Source of the DNA: Klebsiella pneumoniae
Lineage (GTDB): Bacteria > Pseudomonadota > Gammaproteobacteria > Ga0077536
DNA length: 20,908 bases
Reading direction: 5' to 3'
NCBI GenBank assembly: GCA_945873015.1
Contig: CAMCBY010000018.1
Span: 1 to 20,908, forward strand
This document shows, piece by piece, positions 6,811-13,834 of the stretch; the stretch's first letter is position 1, and every line of letters begins with the position of its first letter. The position numbers were made by a program, and so were the translations under genes. The notes under the pieces were generated by a model that was not told the origin of the DNA, ran no database searches, and saw nothing but the letters and a program-made list of their open reading frames with translations.

Positions 6811-7385
6811 TGGGCAGTGGATATTTCTCCAATGCCGGCGTGTTCCTCATCGACTCGCTGTTCGGGCTGTATATCTGCGCGGTGCTGCTGCGCTTGTTGT
6901 TTCAGGTGGTGCGCGCGGATTTCTACAACCCGCTATGCCAGGCAATCGTTACCGTCACCAACCCGGTATTGCGCCCGCTGCGGCGTTATATTCCGGCGCT
7001 GGCGAGCATCGACACTGCCTCGGTGCTGCTGATCCTGTCCTTGCAGTTGCTCAATACATTCCTGGTGGCGCTGGTGGTAGGCGTCTCGCCCAACCTCGCC
7101 GGGATGCTGGTGGTGGCGGTCGCCGAAATCGCGAGCAAGACGGTGTGGATCTTCATGGCCGCGGTCATCGCGCAAATCGTGCTGAGCTGGGTGGCGCCGG
7201 GCGGTTACAACCCGGTGATCGGGGTTATCCAGGCACTGAGTGAACCCGTGTTGCGGCCGGCCCGCCGCCTGCTGCCGCCGCTCGGCGGCCTGGATTTTTC
7301 GGCGATGGTGGTCGTGATTGTGCTCAATCTGCTGCTTATGCTGGTGGTCGCACCGCTGCGCGATGTGGGTTATTCGCTGCTGTAG
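6810..7385 (+). CDS. yggT: YggT family integral membrane protein
   Basis: Small inner-membrane protein of 191 aa with two YGGT repeats. Each repeat has a membrane helix, an FYNP/GYNP turn, a (S/T)EPVLRPxRRxLPxL-type amphipathic stretch (NPVLRPLRRYIP at 51–62, EPVLRPARRLLPPL at 145–158) and a second hydrophobic helix (SVLLILSLQLLNTFLVALVV; MVVVIVLNLLLMLVV). The molecular role is not settled; relatives have been linked to osmotic tolerance, membrane and division functions. It overlaps proC by one base and is followed 6 bp later by yggU. Confidence 0.93.
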   Translation: MGSGYFSNAGVFLIDSLFGLYICAVLLRLLFQVVRADFYNPLCQAIVTVTNPVLRPLRRYIPALASIDTASVLLILSLQLLNTFLVALVVGVSPNLAGMLVVAVAEIASKTVWIFMAAVIAQIVLSWVAPGGYNPVIGVIQALSEPVLRPARRLLPPLGGLDFSAMVVVIVLNLLLMLVVAPLRDVGYSLL

Positions 7386-7391
7386 CGGCCG

Positions 7392-7694
7392 GTGAGCTGG
7401 TATCGCTGGCAAGCCAGCGTGCTGATTGTGGAGTTACGGGTGCAGCCGCGGGCGCGACATAACCGCGTGCTCGGCCTTTATGACGATGCCTTGAAGGTCT
7501 GCATCACGGCACCGCCGGTGGACGACAAGGCCAACGAGGCCCTGTGCCGCTGGCTGGCGGAGGAGTTCGGCGCGGCGCGTGCCGGCGTCGAAGTGCTGCG
7601 CGGCGCGACTTCGCGCAGCAAGGTAGTGCAGATAGGCAGACCGACGGTGGCGCCAGGGTGGTTTACCGAGCTCGGCGGCGAGTGGACGGTGTAG
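7392..7694 (+). CDS. yggU: DUF167/YggU family protein
   Basis: Small alpha/beta protein of 100 aa, of unknown function, conserved next to yggT. The family pattern is visible: LRVQPRARHNRVLGLYDDALKV, then ITAPPVDDKANEALCRWLAEEF and a GATSRSKVVQI segment. Translation is taken from GTG at 7392, 6 bp after the yggT stop; no good Shine-Dalgarno is visible, which fits coupling to yggT. The TAG stop (7692–7694) lies inside a REP-like repeat (7691–7708), so the repeat sets the C-terminus. Confidence 0.88.
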   Translation: MSWYRWQASVLIVELRVQPRARHNRVLGLYDDALKVCITAPPVDDKANEALCRWLAEEFGAARAGVEVLRGATSRSKVVQIGRPTVAPGWFTELGGEWTV

Positions 7695-7708
7695 GTGCGA
7701 ATTCATTG
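7691..7708 (+). repeat. REP-like repeat, copy 1 (supplies the yggU stop codon)
   Basis: GTAGGTGCGAATTCATTG is identical over 18 bases to 9573–9590 and nearly identical to the reverse complement of 9906–9923. GAATTC lies in an imperfect palindrome. The TAG of GTAGG is the stop codon of yggU. Confidence 0.75.
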
Positions 7709-7805
7709 CCACCGACGTCGCACGGTCAGCGCCATTGCGACACCACGCAACAGTTATTAGACTCCGGGCCCAGTCATTCACTGCTCCAGCCTGCGACGTT
7801 CCTCC

Positions 7806-8948
7806 ATGCCCGAACCCAAGCCCGCCGACAGTGTCGGCCTGGTGTTTCCGCAGTTCCGGCATTTCGATGAGCCGCTGGCGCTCGATTGCGGCGTCACGCT
7901 GCCCTCCTACGACCTTTGTTATGAAACCTATGGCGAGCTGAACGCAGCGCGGGACAACGCGGTGCTGGTGTGCCATGCGCTGTCGGGCGACGCCCATGCC
8001 GCCGGTTTCCATGACGCGGACGCGGCCAAGCCGGGCTGGTGGGACAACTGCATCGGGCCGGGCAAACCGCTCGATACCAATCGTTTTTTTGTAGTGTGTT
8101 CAAACAACCTCGGCGGCTGCAACGGCTCGACCGGGCCGCTGGCGGTCAAACCGCATAACGACAAACGTTACGGGCCGGACTTTCCCATCGTCACGGTGCG
8201 CGACTGGGTGCGCAGCCAGGCGCGACTGGCGGATGCGCTGGGCATTGCCCAGTGGGCGGCGGTGATGGGTGGCAGTCTGGGTGGCATGCAGGTGTTGCAG
8301 TGGACCATCGACTTCCCGGAGCGCGTGCGCCACGCGGTGGTGATCGCCGCCGCGCCGCGACTGTCGACCCAGAACATCGCGTTTAATGAAGTGGCACGCC
8401 AGGCCATTCGCTCCGACCCTGAGTTTCACGACGGCCATTACGTCGAACACGGCGTGATGCCGGAACGCGGCCTGCGCCTCGCGCGTATGGTCGGCCACAT
8501 CACTTATCTGTCGGACGACGTGCTGCACGCCAAATTCGGCCGCGAACTGCGCGACGGCAAGATCAATTTCAATTTTGGTGTCGAGTTTCAAATCGAGTCC
8601 TATCTGCGCTATCAGGGCGAGTCCTTCGTTAATCGTTTCGACGCCAACACCTATCTGTTGATGACCAAGTCACTGGATTATTTCGACCCGGCGGCGGAAT
8701 ACGGTGATGATCTGACCAAAGCCTTGTCGCTCTGTCAGGCGAGTTATCTGGTGATTTCGTTTTCGAGCGACTGGCGTTTTTCACCCAAACGCTCGCGCGA
8801 AATCGTGCGCGCGCTGCTCGATAACGACCTCGATGTATCCTACGTCGACATCGAGTCCGAGCTCGGCCACGACTCCTTTCTGTTACCCATCCCGCAATAC
8901 CACAAGGTGCTGCGGGCCTATTTCGATCGCGTGAGTACCAGCGCTTGA
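7806..8948 (+). CDS. metX: Homoserine O-acyltransferase MetX
   Basis: Activates L-homoserine by O-acylation (acetyl- or succinyl-CoA), the first committed step of methionine synthesis. The 380-aa alpha/beta hydrolase shows the nucleophile elbow GGSLGGMQ (S157) and the remaining triad members D322 (SSDWRFSP) and H355 (ELGHDSFLL). VCHALSGDAH and CSNNLGGCNGSTGP form the oxyanion and substrate pocket. Many proteobacterial MetX proteins use succinyl-CoA; the sequence alone does not settle the donor here. The ATG at 7806 gives the family-typical beginning (DSVGLVFPQ…FDEPLALDCG), although the upstream bases hold no clear Shine-Dalgarno and no SAM riboswitch. It is followed 2 bp later by metW. Confidence 0.96.
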   Translation: MPEPKPADSVGLVFPQFRHFDEPLALDCGVTLPSYDLCYETYGELNAARDNAVLVCHALSGDAHAAGFHDADAAKPGWWDNCIGPGKPLDTNRFFVVCSNNLGGCNGSTGPLAVKPHNDKRYGPDFPIVTVRDWVRSQARLADALGIAQWAAVMGGSLGGMQVLQWTIDFPERVRHAVVIAAAPRLSTQNIAFNEVARQAIRSDPEFHDGHYVEHGVMPERGLRLARMVGHITYLSDDVLHAKFGRELRDGKINFNFGVEFQIESYLRYQGESFVNRFDANTYLLMTKSLDYFDPAAEYGDDLTKALSLCQASYLVISFSSDWRFSPKRSREIVRALLDNDLDVSYVDIESELGHDSFLLPIPQYHKVLRAYFDRVSTSA

Positions 8949-8950
8949 AC

Positions 8951-9553
8951 ATGCACGGGCTGCGTGCCGAACAGGCTTTGATTGCCGAGTGGATTACCGA
9001 AGGCAGCCGCGTGCTGGATCTCGGTTGTGGCGACGGCCAGCTGTTGGCGGCACTCGCCCTGCACAAGGGCGTGACCGGTTACGGCATCGAGATTGACCCG
9101 GACAACATCGTGTCCTGTATCGAACGCGGCGTGAATGTCATTCATTCCGATCTGGATGCCGGCCTGTCGGAGTTCGACGCCGAGTCTTTCGACTTCGTGA
9201 TCATGACCCAGACTCTGCAGGCCACACGTTTTCCCCATGAACTCATCGACGAGATGCTGCGCATCGGCCGCGAAAGCATCGTGACCTTTCCCAATATGGG
9301 TCACTGGAAATGCCGCGCCCAGATCCTGCTCGGTCGTATGCCGGTCACACGACATCTGCCGAACACCTGGTACGACACGCCCAACATCCACATGTGTACC
9401 TTGAGTGACTTCGAGGATTTGTGCGCCGACAAACACCTTGAAGTGCTGGAACGGGCGGCGGTGGATTCGCAACATCGTGCCGTGCCCGGCATGGGGCTAT
9501 GGCCGAACCTGCTGGCGGAGATCGCGGTATACCGCATTCGGCGGCGCGGCTAG
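8951..9553 (+). CDS. metW: Methionine biosynthesis protein MetW (class I methyltransferase fold)
   Basis: MetW-family protein that accompanies MetX in proteobacterial methionine synthesis and is often required for full MetX function. It has a SAM-dependent methyltransferase fold: motif I VLDLGCGDGQLL near residues 21–32, the acidic loop YGIEIDPDNI, and FDFVIMTQTLQATRFP. The family-typical SIVTFPNMGHWKCR, LPNTWYDTPNIHMCT and DFEDLC follow. It is 200 aa from the ATG at 8951; a TTG at 8945 overlapping the metX stop is an alternative start adding two residues. No terminator is obvious, and a repeat-rich region begins 17 bp after the stop. Confidence 0.93.
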   Translation: MHGLRAEQALIAEWITEGSRVLDLGCGDGQLLAALALHKGVTGYGIEIDPDNIVSCIERGVNVIHSDLDAGLSEFDAESFDFVIMTQTLQATRFPHELIDEMLRIGRESIVTFPNMGHWKCRAQILLGRMPVTRHLPNTWYDTPNIHMCTLSDFEDLCADKHLEVLERAAVDSQHRAVPGMGLWPNLLAEIAVYRIRRRG

Positions 9554-9570
9554 GGAGCTCGAAGTGCTGC

Positions 9571-9868
9571 CTGTAGGTGCGAATTCATTGAGTGTAGGTC
9601 TGAAACTGATATTACGAACCAAGCGCTTGGTAGTACCGAGCTTAATCCCGGCAACACACTGGGATCGTGAGAGACCCATAGCAGTATTGAGCGCGATATC
9701 GCACCGGTAGAGTCGTTCAGGTCATTGTGGGTCAGACTTCAGTCTGACACTGTCGTGGAAGCCTCCCGCCGCCAATCTCCTGTGAATGTCAGACTGAAGT
9801 CTGACCCACAAAAGATCATGTGCCGACGCTCAGTTTGAGACCTACACCCAATTCATTCCCACCTGCAG
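9571..9868. repeat. ~298-bp element bounded by 39-bp imperfect inverted repeats
   Basis: Bases 9571–9609 and the reverse complement of 9830–9868 agree at 33 of 39 positions, including a shared GTGTAGGTCT block and ending AAACTGA. The left arm contains the REP-like GTAGGTGCGAATTCATTG. Inside are a 14-bp palindrome ACCAAGCGCTTGGT (9618–9631), GCGATATCGC (9693–9702) and a perfect 25-bp inverted repeat (9725–9749/9787–9811). No protein-coding frame of substance is present. It looks like a miniature, non-autonomous or BIME-like element. It fills most of the gene-free stretch 9554–9919. Confidence 0.7.
9725..9811. repeat. Perfect 25-bp inverted repeat whose arms are themselves palindromic
   Basis: Left arm 9725–9749 (TTGTGGGTCAGACTTC…) and right arm 9787–9811 are exact reverse complements, with a 37-base spacer. 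Each arm contains its own near-palindrome, GTCAGACT-TC-AGTCTGAC, so the arms can fold individually or with each other. There is no T-run after either arm, so a simple terminator is unlikely, though metW and xth transcripts converge here. Confidence 0.85.
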
Positions 9869-9900
9869 ACCTGTACCCAGCGCCCTGCCGCGCCATTCAA

Positions 9901-9923
9901 TGTGCGAATGAATTCGCGCCTAC
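9901..9923 (-). repeat. REP-like repeat, copy 3 (supplies the xth stop codon)
   Basis: On the minus strand it begins GTAGGCGCGAATTCATTCGC, differing by one base from the first part of the copies at 7691 and 9573 and extending the palindrome GCGAATTCATTCGC. Its TAG (9920–9922) is the stop codon of the exonuclease gene. Confidence 0.7.
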
Positions 9924-10708
9924 AGGGCGAAATCTTTGAGGTTGCAGTCGTAGTCGATGATCAGTGGCGCGTGATCGGAGAAACGTTCGTCTTTGTAGAT
10001 GGCGGCGTTCTTGATCAAGGGTTTGAGGCCCGGTGTAACGATGTGGTAATCGATGCGCCAGCCGACGTTCTTGTCCCAGGCCGCGCCACGGTTGGACCAC
10101 CAGGTGTATTGTTCGGCGTCCTGATTGACGACGCGGAAAGCATCGACATAACCCACCTCATCGAACAGTTGGTCGAGCCACGCGCGTTCCTCGGGCAGGA
10201 AACCTGAATTCTTCTGATTCGAACGCCAGTTCTTGAGATCAATATTTTTGTGCGCGATGTTCCAGTCGCCACACAGGATAAATTCGCGGCCTTCGTTGAG
10301 ACGCTCTTTCAGCCACGGCATGAAACGCGCCATAAAACGGAATTTCGCCTGCTGCCGCTCGTCGCTGGACGAGCCAGAGGGCAGATAGATGGAGGCGACC
10401 GACAGCCGTCCAAAATCGGCCTGTACGTAGCGGCCTTCATTGTCGAACTCGTCCCATCCAAACCCGGTGATGACGCGGTCGGGGGCATGACGGGAGAACA
10501 GCGCCACGCCGCTGTAACCCTTCTTTTCGGCATCACAGAAATAGGTATTCCAGTCGGCCGGCGAATGGATTTCTTCGCGCAGGTCGGCGAGCTGGGCTTT
10601 GGTTTCCTGCACACACACGACGTCGGCTTGCTGGCGGTCGAGCCAGTTGTGAAAACCTTTGGTATGGGCGGAACGAATTCCGTTCAGGTTGGCACTGACG
10701 ATGCGCAT
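9920..10708 (-). CDS. xth: Exodeoxyribonuclease III-family nuclease (Crc-position homologue)
   Basis: Metal-dependent nuclease of the endonuclease/exonuclease/phosphatase fold: AP-site incision and 3'→5' exonuclease in base-excision repair. The 262-aa protein keeps the whole active site: N7 (SANLNGIR), E35 (CVQETKA), Y108 (SIYLPSG), D148 and N150 (CGDWNIA), D220 (WRIDYH) and D245–H246 (FSDHAPLI). Translation is from the ATG at 10708, matching the family start MRIVSANLNG. It is divergent from pyrE, as crc is neighbour to pyrE in Pseudomonas, and it resembles Crc over its length (for instance KNWRxxQ…GFL…ERAW and TPGLK/R…FS.HAPLI.DYD). Crc has lost these catalytic residues, so this is a nuclease by sequence. 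The stop codon lies in a REP-like repeat. Confidence 0.93.
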   Translation of the reverse strand: MRIVSANLNGIRSAHTKGFHNWLDRQQADVVCVQETKAQLADLREEIHSPADWNTYFCDAEKKGYSGVALFSRHAPDRVITGFGWDEFDNEGRYVQADFGRLSVASIYLPSGSSSDERQQAKFRFMARFMPWLKERLNEGREFILCGDWNIAHKNIDLKNWRSNQKNSGFLPEERAWLDQLFDEVGYVDAFRVVNQDAEQYTWWSNRGAAWDKNVGWRIDYHIVTPGLKPLIKNAAIYKDERFSDHAPLIIDYDCNLKDFAL

Positions 10709-10812
10709 GGCAGACTCGCTTTTTAAGGGACAGGGGGCGTGGCGGCTGTCAGGCGCGTCACGCGCGCGTATCATAGCGGCAGCCATCCATCACGCACATC
10801 CGACCATTAGAC

Positions 10813-11454
10813 ATGCATGCCTATCAACGCGAGTTCATCGAGTTTGCCCTGCGCCGCGGCGCGCTGCGCTTTGGCCAGTTCACGCTGAAATCGGGACGCT
10901 TGAGCCCCTATTTTTTCAACACCGGCACCTTCGACAGTGGCGCAGCGTTGTCGGACTTGGGACGCTATTACGCCAACGCCATCGTCGCGTCAGGTCTCGA
11001 GTTCGACCTGCTGTTCGGGCCGGCCTACAAGGGCATTCCGCTCGGTGCCGCGATTGCCATTTCGCTCTATCGCGACCACGGCCGCGATGTGCCATTCGCC
11101 TTCAATCGCAAGGAAACAAAAGATCATGGCGAAGGCGGCAATATCCTCGGCAGTGCACTGAAAGGCCGGGTGCTGATTGTTGACGACGTGATCTCGGCCG
11201 GCACTTCGGTCGGTGAGTCCATGCAACTCATTGCCGCGGCCGGCGCACAGGCGGTAGGCGTGATGATTTCGCTCGATCGCCAGGAGCGTGGCAAAGGCAG
11301 TTTGTCGGCGGCGCAGGAAGTGGAACGCGAGCACGGCATTCCGGTCGGACGCATCGTCGGCCTGGCCGACCTGCTCGACTACCTGCGCGAGGTCGGCGGG
11401 CATGACAACGAACTGGCGGCGATGGCGGCCTACCGCGCCGAATACGGCGTTTGA
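10813..11454 (+). CDS. pyrE: Orotate phosphoribosyltransferase
   Basis: Converts orotate and PRPP to orotidine 5'-monophosphate in de novo pyrimidine synthesis; acts as a dimer. The 213-aa length is standard. The PRPP-binding motif is LIVDDVISAGT (121–131), the flexible catalytic loop is RKETKDHGEGG (99–109), and the N-terminus has KSGRLSPYFFNTG, the family signature. It begins 104 bp from the divergent xth gene. No pyrimidine attenuator with a T-run is evident upstream. A secreted-protein gene follows on the same strand about 110 bp later. Confidence 0.97.
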   Translation: MHAYQREFIEFALRRGALRFGQFTLKSGRLSPYFFNTGTFDSGAALSDLGRYYANAIVASGLEFDLLFGPAYKGIPLGAAIAISLYRDHGRDVPFAFNRKETKDHGEGGNILGSALKGRVLIVDDVISAGTSVGESMQLIAAAGAQAVGVMISLDRQERGKGSLSAAQEVEREHGIPVGRIVGLADLLDYLREVGGHDNELAAMAAYRAEYGV

Positions 11455-11562
11455 GGCAGCGACGGACAAGACGATTCAGGGTCGGCGGGCTTGGTCCGAT
11501 ACACTGGTCGAATAGCGACTTCATGGCATATGGGGCTCAAGCGTATGACGCAGGATGTGAAA

Positions 11563-12303
11563 ATGGTGGCACGGCTGGCGATGGTCGCGGTGTTCAGCAT
11601 GGCACTGGCAATGCCCAGCTACGCAGCAAAGACCAGTGGCGGCAGCAGTAGCGGTGGCCATATCAAATGCTGGCACAACAAGGACGGCGTGCGCGAATGC
11701 GGCAATGCGGTGCCGCCGGAGTATGCCCAGCAGGGCTCCGAGACCAAGGACAAGTTCGGTGTCACCATCGGTGAGAGTGGCCGCGCCAAGACCCTGGAAG
11801 AGCTGGAAGCCGAACGCGCTGCCGGCAAGGCCCGCGACCAGGAAGCGGAGCTCGTCAAAAAGCGGGCAGCGCAGGACCGCGTGCTGCTCGACACCTTTGC
11901 CACCGAAGACGACATGGTGCTGACCCGCGACGGGCAGATAGCCCACCTCGAATCACAGATTCACCTGGTCGAAGGGCATATCGAAAAGCTGCAGAAGAAT
12001 CTCGATCAGATGATTGAGCGTGCGGCCGAGACCGAGCGGCGCGGCGAAAAACCGACCGAAGAGATGGTCAAGAACATCGACAATGTACGCGCGCAGATCA
12101 GCGACAACCATAAATTCATCGACACCAAACATCGCGAACAAGCGCTGATCCGCGAACGGTTCACGACCGATATCGGGCGTTTTCGTGAATTAAAAGGTAT
12201 CAAGACCCCGCCCATCGAGAGTGCGGGAGCGACACCAGCGGCCAGCTCAGCGCCGCCCGTCGATGCCGCGGCGGCGCCGGTCAGCGCCACCAAGAGCCAA
12301 TAA
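11563..12303 (+). CDS. Secreted DUF4124-like protein with long coiled coil
   Basis: A 246-aa exported protein of unknown function. From the ATG at 11563 it begins with a good signal peptide (MVARLAMVAVFSMALAMPSYA, likely cut at SYA|AK). A short DUF4124-like segment follows (CWHNKDGVRECGNAVPPEYAQ) with two cysteines that could pair. The rest, about residues 70–215, is charged and helical with heptad character (LEELEAERA…, RDGQIAHLESQIHLVEGHIEKLQKNLDQ…, FTTDIGRFRELKG), and ends in an Ala/Pro/Ser-rich low-complexity tail. I recall similar proteins in many gammaproteobacteria. AGGA lies 7 bases before this start; ATGs at 11545 and 11530 are alternatives. A periplasmic location is inferred. Confidence 0.8.
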   Translation: MVARLAMVAVFSMALAMPSYAAKTSGGSSSGGHIKCWHNKDGVRECGNAVPPEYAQQGSETKDKFGVTIGESGRAKTLEELEAERAAGKARDQEAELVKKRAAQDRVLLDTFATEDDMVLTRDGQIAHLESQIHLVEGHIEKLQKNLDQMIERAAETERRGEKPTEEMVKNIDNVRAQISDNHKFIDTKHREQALIRERFTTDIGRFRELKGIKTPPIESAGATPAASSAPPVDAAAAPVSATKSQ

Positions 12304-12324
12304 CTCGCCCCCTCCTGCGACCAC

Positions 12325-12909
12325 TCAAGCCGCGGGGAACAGACCCGCGCACAACAAGCGCCACTGGTTATCCCAGTCGGCGGTTGGGCTCGCCTTAAAA
12401 TCACTGCGCACAAATTGATCGAGCCGCCCGGCAACCACCGCCACCAGCAGGTTGGCGGTGGCGATGACCGTGGCGCTGTCGATGGCCTCAGCGTCGGTCA
12501 GGGCTGACTCGCGCAGGGCCTGTTTGAACTGGGTCTCGACCCGCGCATAGAACTTCATCACCCGCGCGCGCAAGCGCTCATGTTCGCCGACCAGAATGTC
12601 GCCCATCAGAATGCGCGAGATGCCGGGATTGCGTTCAGCGAAACGCAGCATGGCCACCGTCAGATGAAAGCAGCGCGTGCGTGCCTCGCGCTGTTCACTC
12701 ATGATCTGGTTGAACAGACCGAAGATGACGTCTTCGGCGAATTCGATGAGCCCCTCGAACATGCGCGCCTTGCTCGGAAAATGCCGATACAGCGCGGCCT
12801 CCGACACACCCACCGCCGCCGCCAGCGCGGCGGTAGTGATACGCGAACCCGGTTTGGTCTCGAGTTCGCTGGCCAGTACCTCGAGGATCTGTTGCTTGCG
12901 GCCTTCCAC
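12325..12909 (-). CDS. slmA: Nucleoid occlusion factor SlmA (TetR family)
   Basis: DNA-binding protein that binds FtsZ and blocks Z-ring assembly over the nucleoid. The protein is 194 aa, the usual size. The TetR-type helix-turn-helix is at ~25–48 (TTAALAAAVGVSEAALYRHFPSKARMFE), with the SlmA-typical FAERNPGISRILMGD and C-terminal FVRSDFKASPTADWDNQW. It starts at GTG 12909, 2 bp after the argB stop, and is the last gene of the coaBC–algC–argB–slmA run. In E. coli slmA also lies between pyrE and coaBC, which supports the identification. It converges with the DUF4124-like gene, 21 bp apart. Confidence 0.94.
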   Translation of the reverse strand: MEGRKQQILEVLASELETKPGSRITTAALAAAVGVSEAALYRHFPSKARMFEGLIEFAEDVIFGLFNQIMSEQREARTRCFHLTVAMLRFAERNPGISRILMGDILVGEHERLRARVMKFYARVETQFKQALRESALTDAEAIDSATVIATANLLVAVVAGRLDQFVRSDFKASPTADWDNQWRLLCAGLFPAA

Positions 12910-12911
12910 GC

Positions 12912-13784
12912 CTATTCGATCAGCGTGCCGACGCCTTCGTCGGTAAACAGCTCAAGCAAGACCGCATGATCGACGCGTCCATCGACGATGTGCGCGCGGC
13001 GCACGCCGGCATCGACGGCGTCGAGGGCGGTCTGTACTTTGGGCAGCATGCCGCCTGAGATGGTGCCGTTATCGATCAGTCGACGGGTGGTGGCGGCGTC
13101 GATGCTGTTCATCAACTGGCCGTCTTCGCCAAGCACACCCGCGGTGTTGGTCAACAGCATGAGTTTCTCTGCCTGCATGACCGAGGCGATTTTGCCCGCC
13201 ACCAGATCGGCATTGATATTGAACGAAGAACCATCGGTGCCGACGCCGATAGGCGCGATGACGGGAATAAAGGCGCCGCCTGCGAAAAAATCCAGCACGC
13301 TGCGATTGATGCCGGAGACTTCGCCGACGAACCCGAGCTCATGTTTGGGCGCACCGGCGCCAGTGCCGAGCTGACGGGCGATGATCAAAGGACCGTCCTT
13401 GCCGGTCAGGCCGACCGCACGACCACCACTGTGGTTGATGAGGTTGACGATTTCCTTGTTGACCAGACCACCGAGGATCATCTCGACCACGTCCATGGTC
13501 TCAGCGTCGGTCACCCGCATGCCGTCGATGAATTTCGATTCTTTGCCGATGCGCTTCAACATGTCGCCAATCTGCGGGCCGCCGCCATGCACGATGATGG
13601 GATGGATGCCGACCAGTTTCATGAGCACCACATCGCGCGCGAAACTTGCCTTCAGGCGCTGCTCGGTCATGGCGTTACCGCCGTATTTCACGACGATGGT
13701 TTTGCCCTGGTAGCGTTGGATATAGGGCAGCGCCGCAGTCAGCACCTGCGCAACATTCGGCGCGTCATTCAGATTGAGCGTCAT
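12912..13784 (-). CDS. argB: Acetylglutamate kinase
   Basis: Phosphorylates N-acetyl-L-glutamate with ATP, the second step of arginine synthesis. About 290 aa from the ATG at 13784, which aligns with the family start MTLxxxDAxxVAxVL; an ATG at 13796 would add four residues. Motifs include KYGGNAM and VHGGGPQIGDMLKRIG (nucleotide and substrate loops), DGMRVTDAETMDVVEMILGG, VGLTGKDG, PVIAPIGVGTDG, NINADLVAGKIA and GGMLPKVQTALDAV. The N-terminal segment DAPNVAQVLTAALPYIQRY resembles the helix found in arginine-sensitive hexameric kinases, so feedback inhibition by arginine is plausible. It follows algC by about 50 bp on the same strand. Confidence 0.97.
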   Translation of the reverse strand: MTLNLNDAPNVAQVLTAALPYIQRYQGKTIVVKYGGNAMTEQRLKASFARDVVLMKLVGIHPIIVHGGGPQIGDMLKRIGKESKFIDGMRVTDAETMDVVEMILGGLVNKEIVNLINHSGGRAVGLTGKDGPLIIARQLGTGAGAPKHELGFVGEVSGINRSVLDFFAGGAFIPVIAPIGVGTDGSSFNINADLVAGKIASVMQAEKLMLLTNTAGVLGEDGQLMNSIDAATTRRLIDNGTISGGMLPKVQTALDAVDAGVRRAHIVDGRVDHAVLLELFTDEGVGTLIE

Positions 13785-13834
13785 CGGTGATTCCATTGTC
13801 GGGTCAGCGGCCCGACGTCTAACGGATGTGGATG

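Noticed and set aside
7695..7805. SAM riboswitch or S-box before metX
   Set aside because: The 111 bases show no recognisable riboswitch stem pattern or terminator; the REP-like unit explains the first part.
9725..9811. Ordinary bidirectional terminator for metW and xth
   Set aside because: The stem is strong but no T-run follows on either strand and each arm is itself palindromic, so a repeat element fits better. A role in ending transcripts remains possible.
9554..9919. CRISPR array or tRNA in the repeat-rich gap
   Set aside because: Repeats are inverted and unequally spaced rather than direct with regular spacers, and no cloverleaf with a CCA-type acceptor stem was found.
10659..11183. 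Plus-strand frame spanning the xth–pyrE boundary
   Set aside because: Overlaps the 5' end of xth and most of pyrE in another frame; no domain recognisable.
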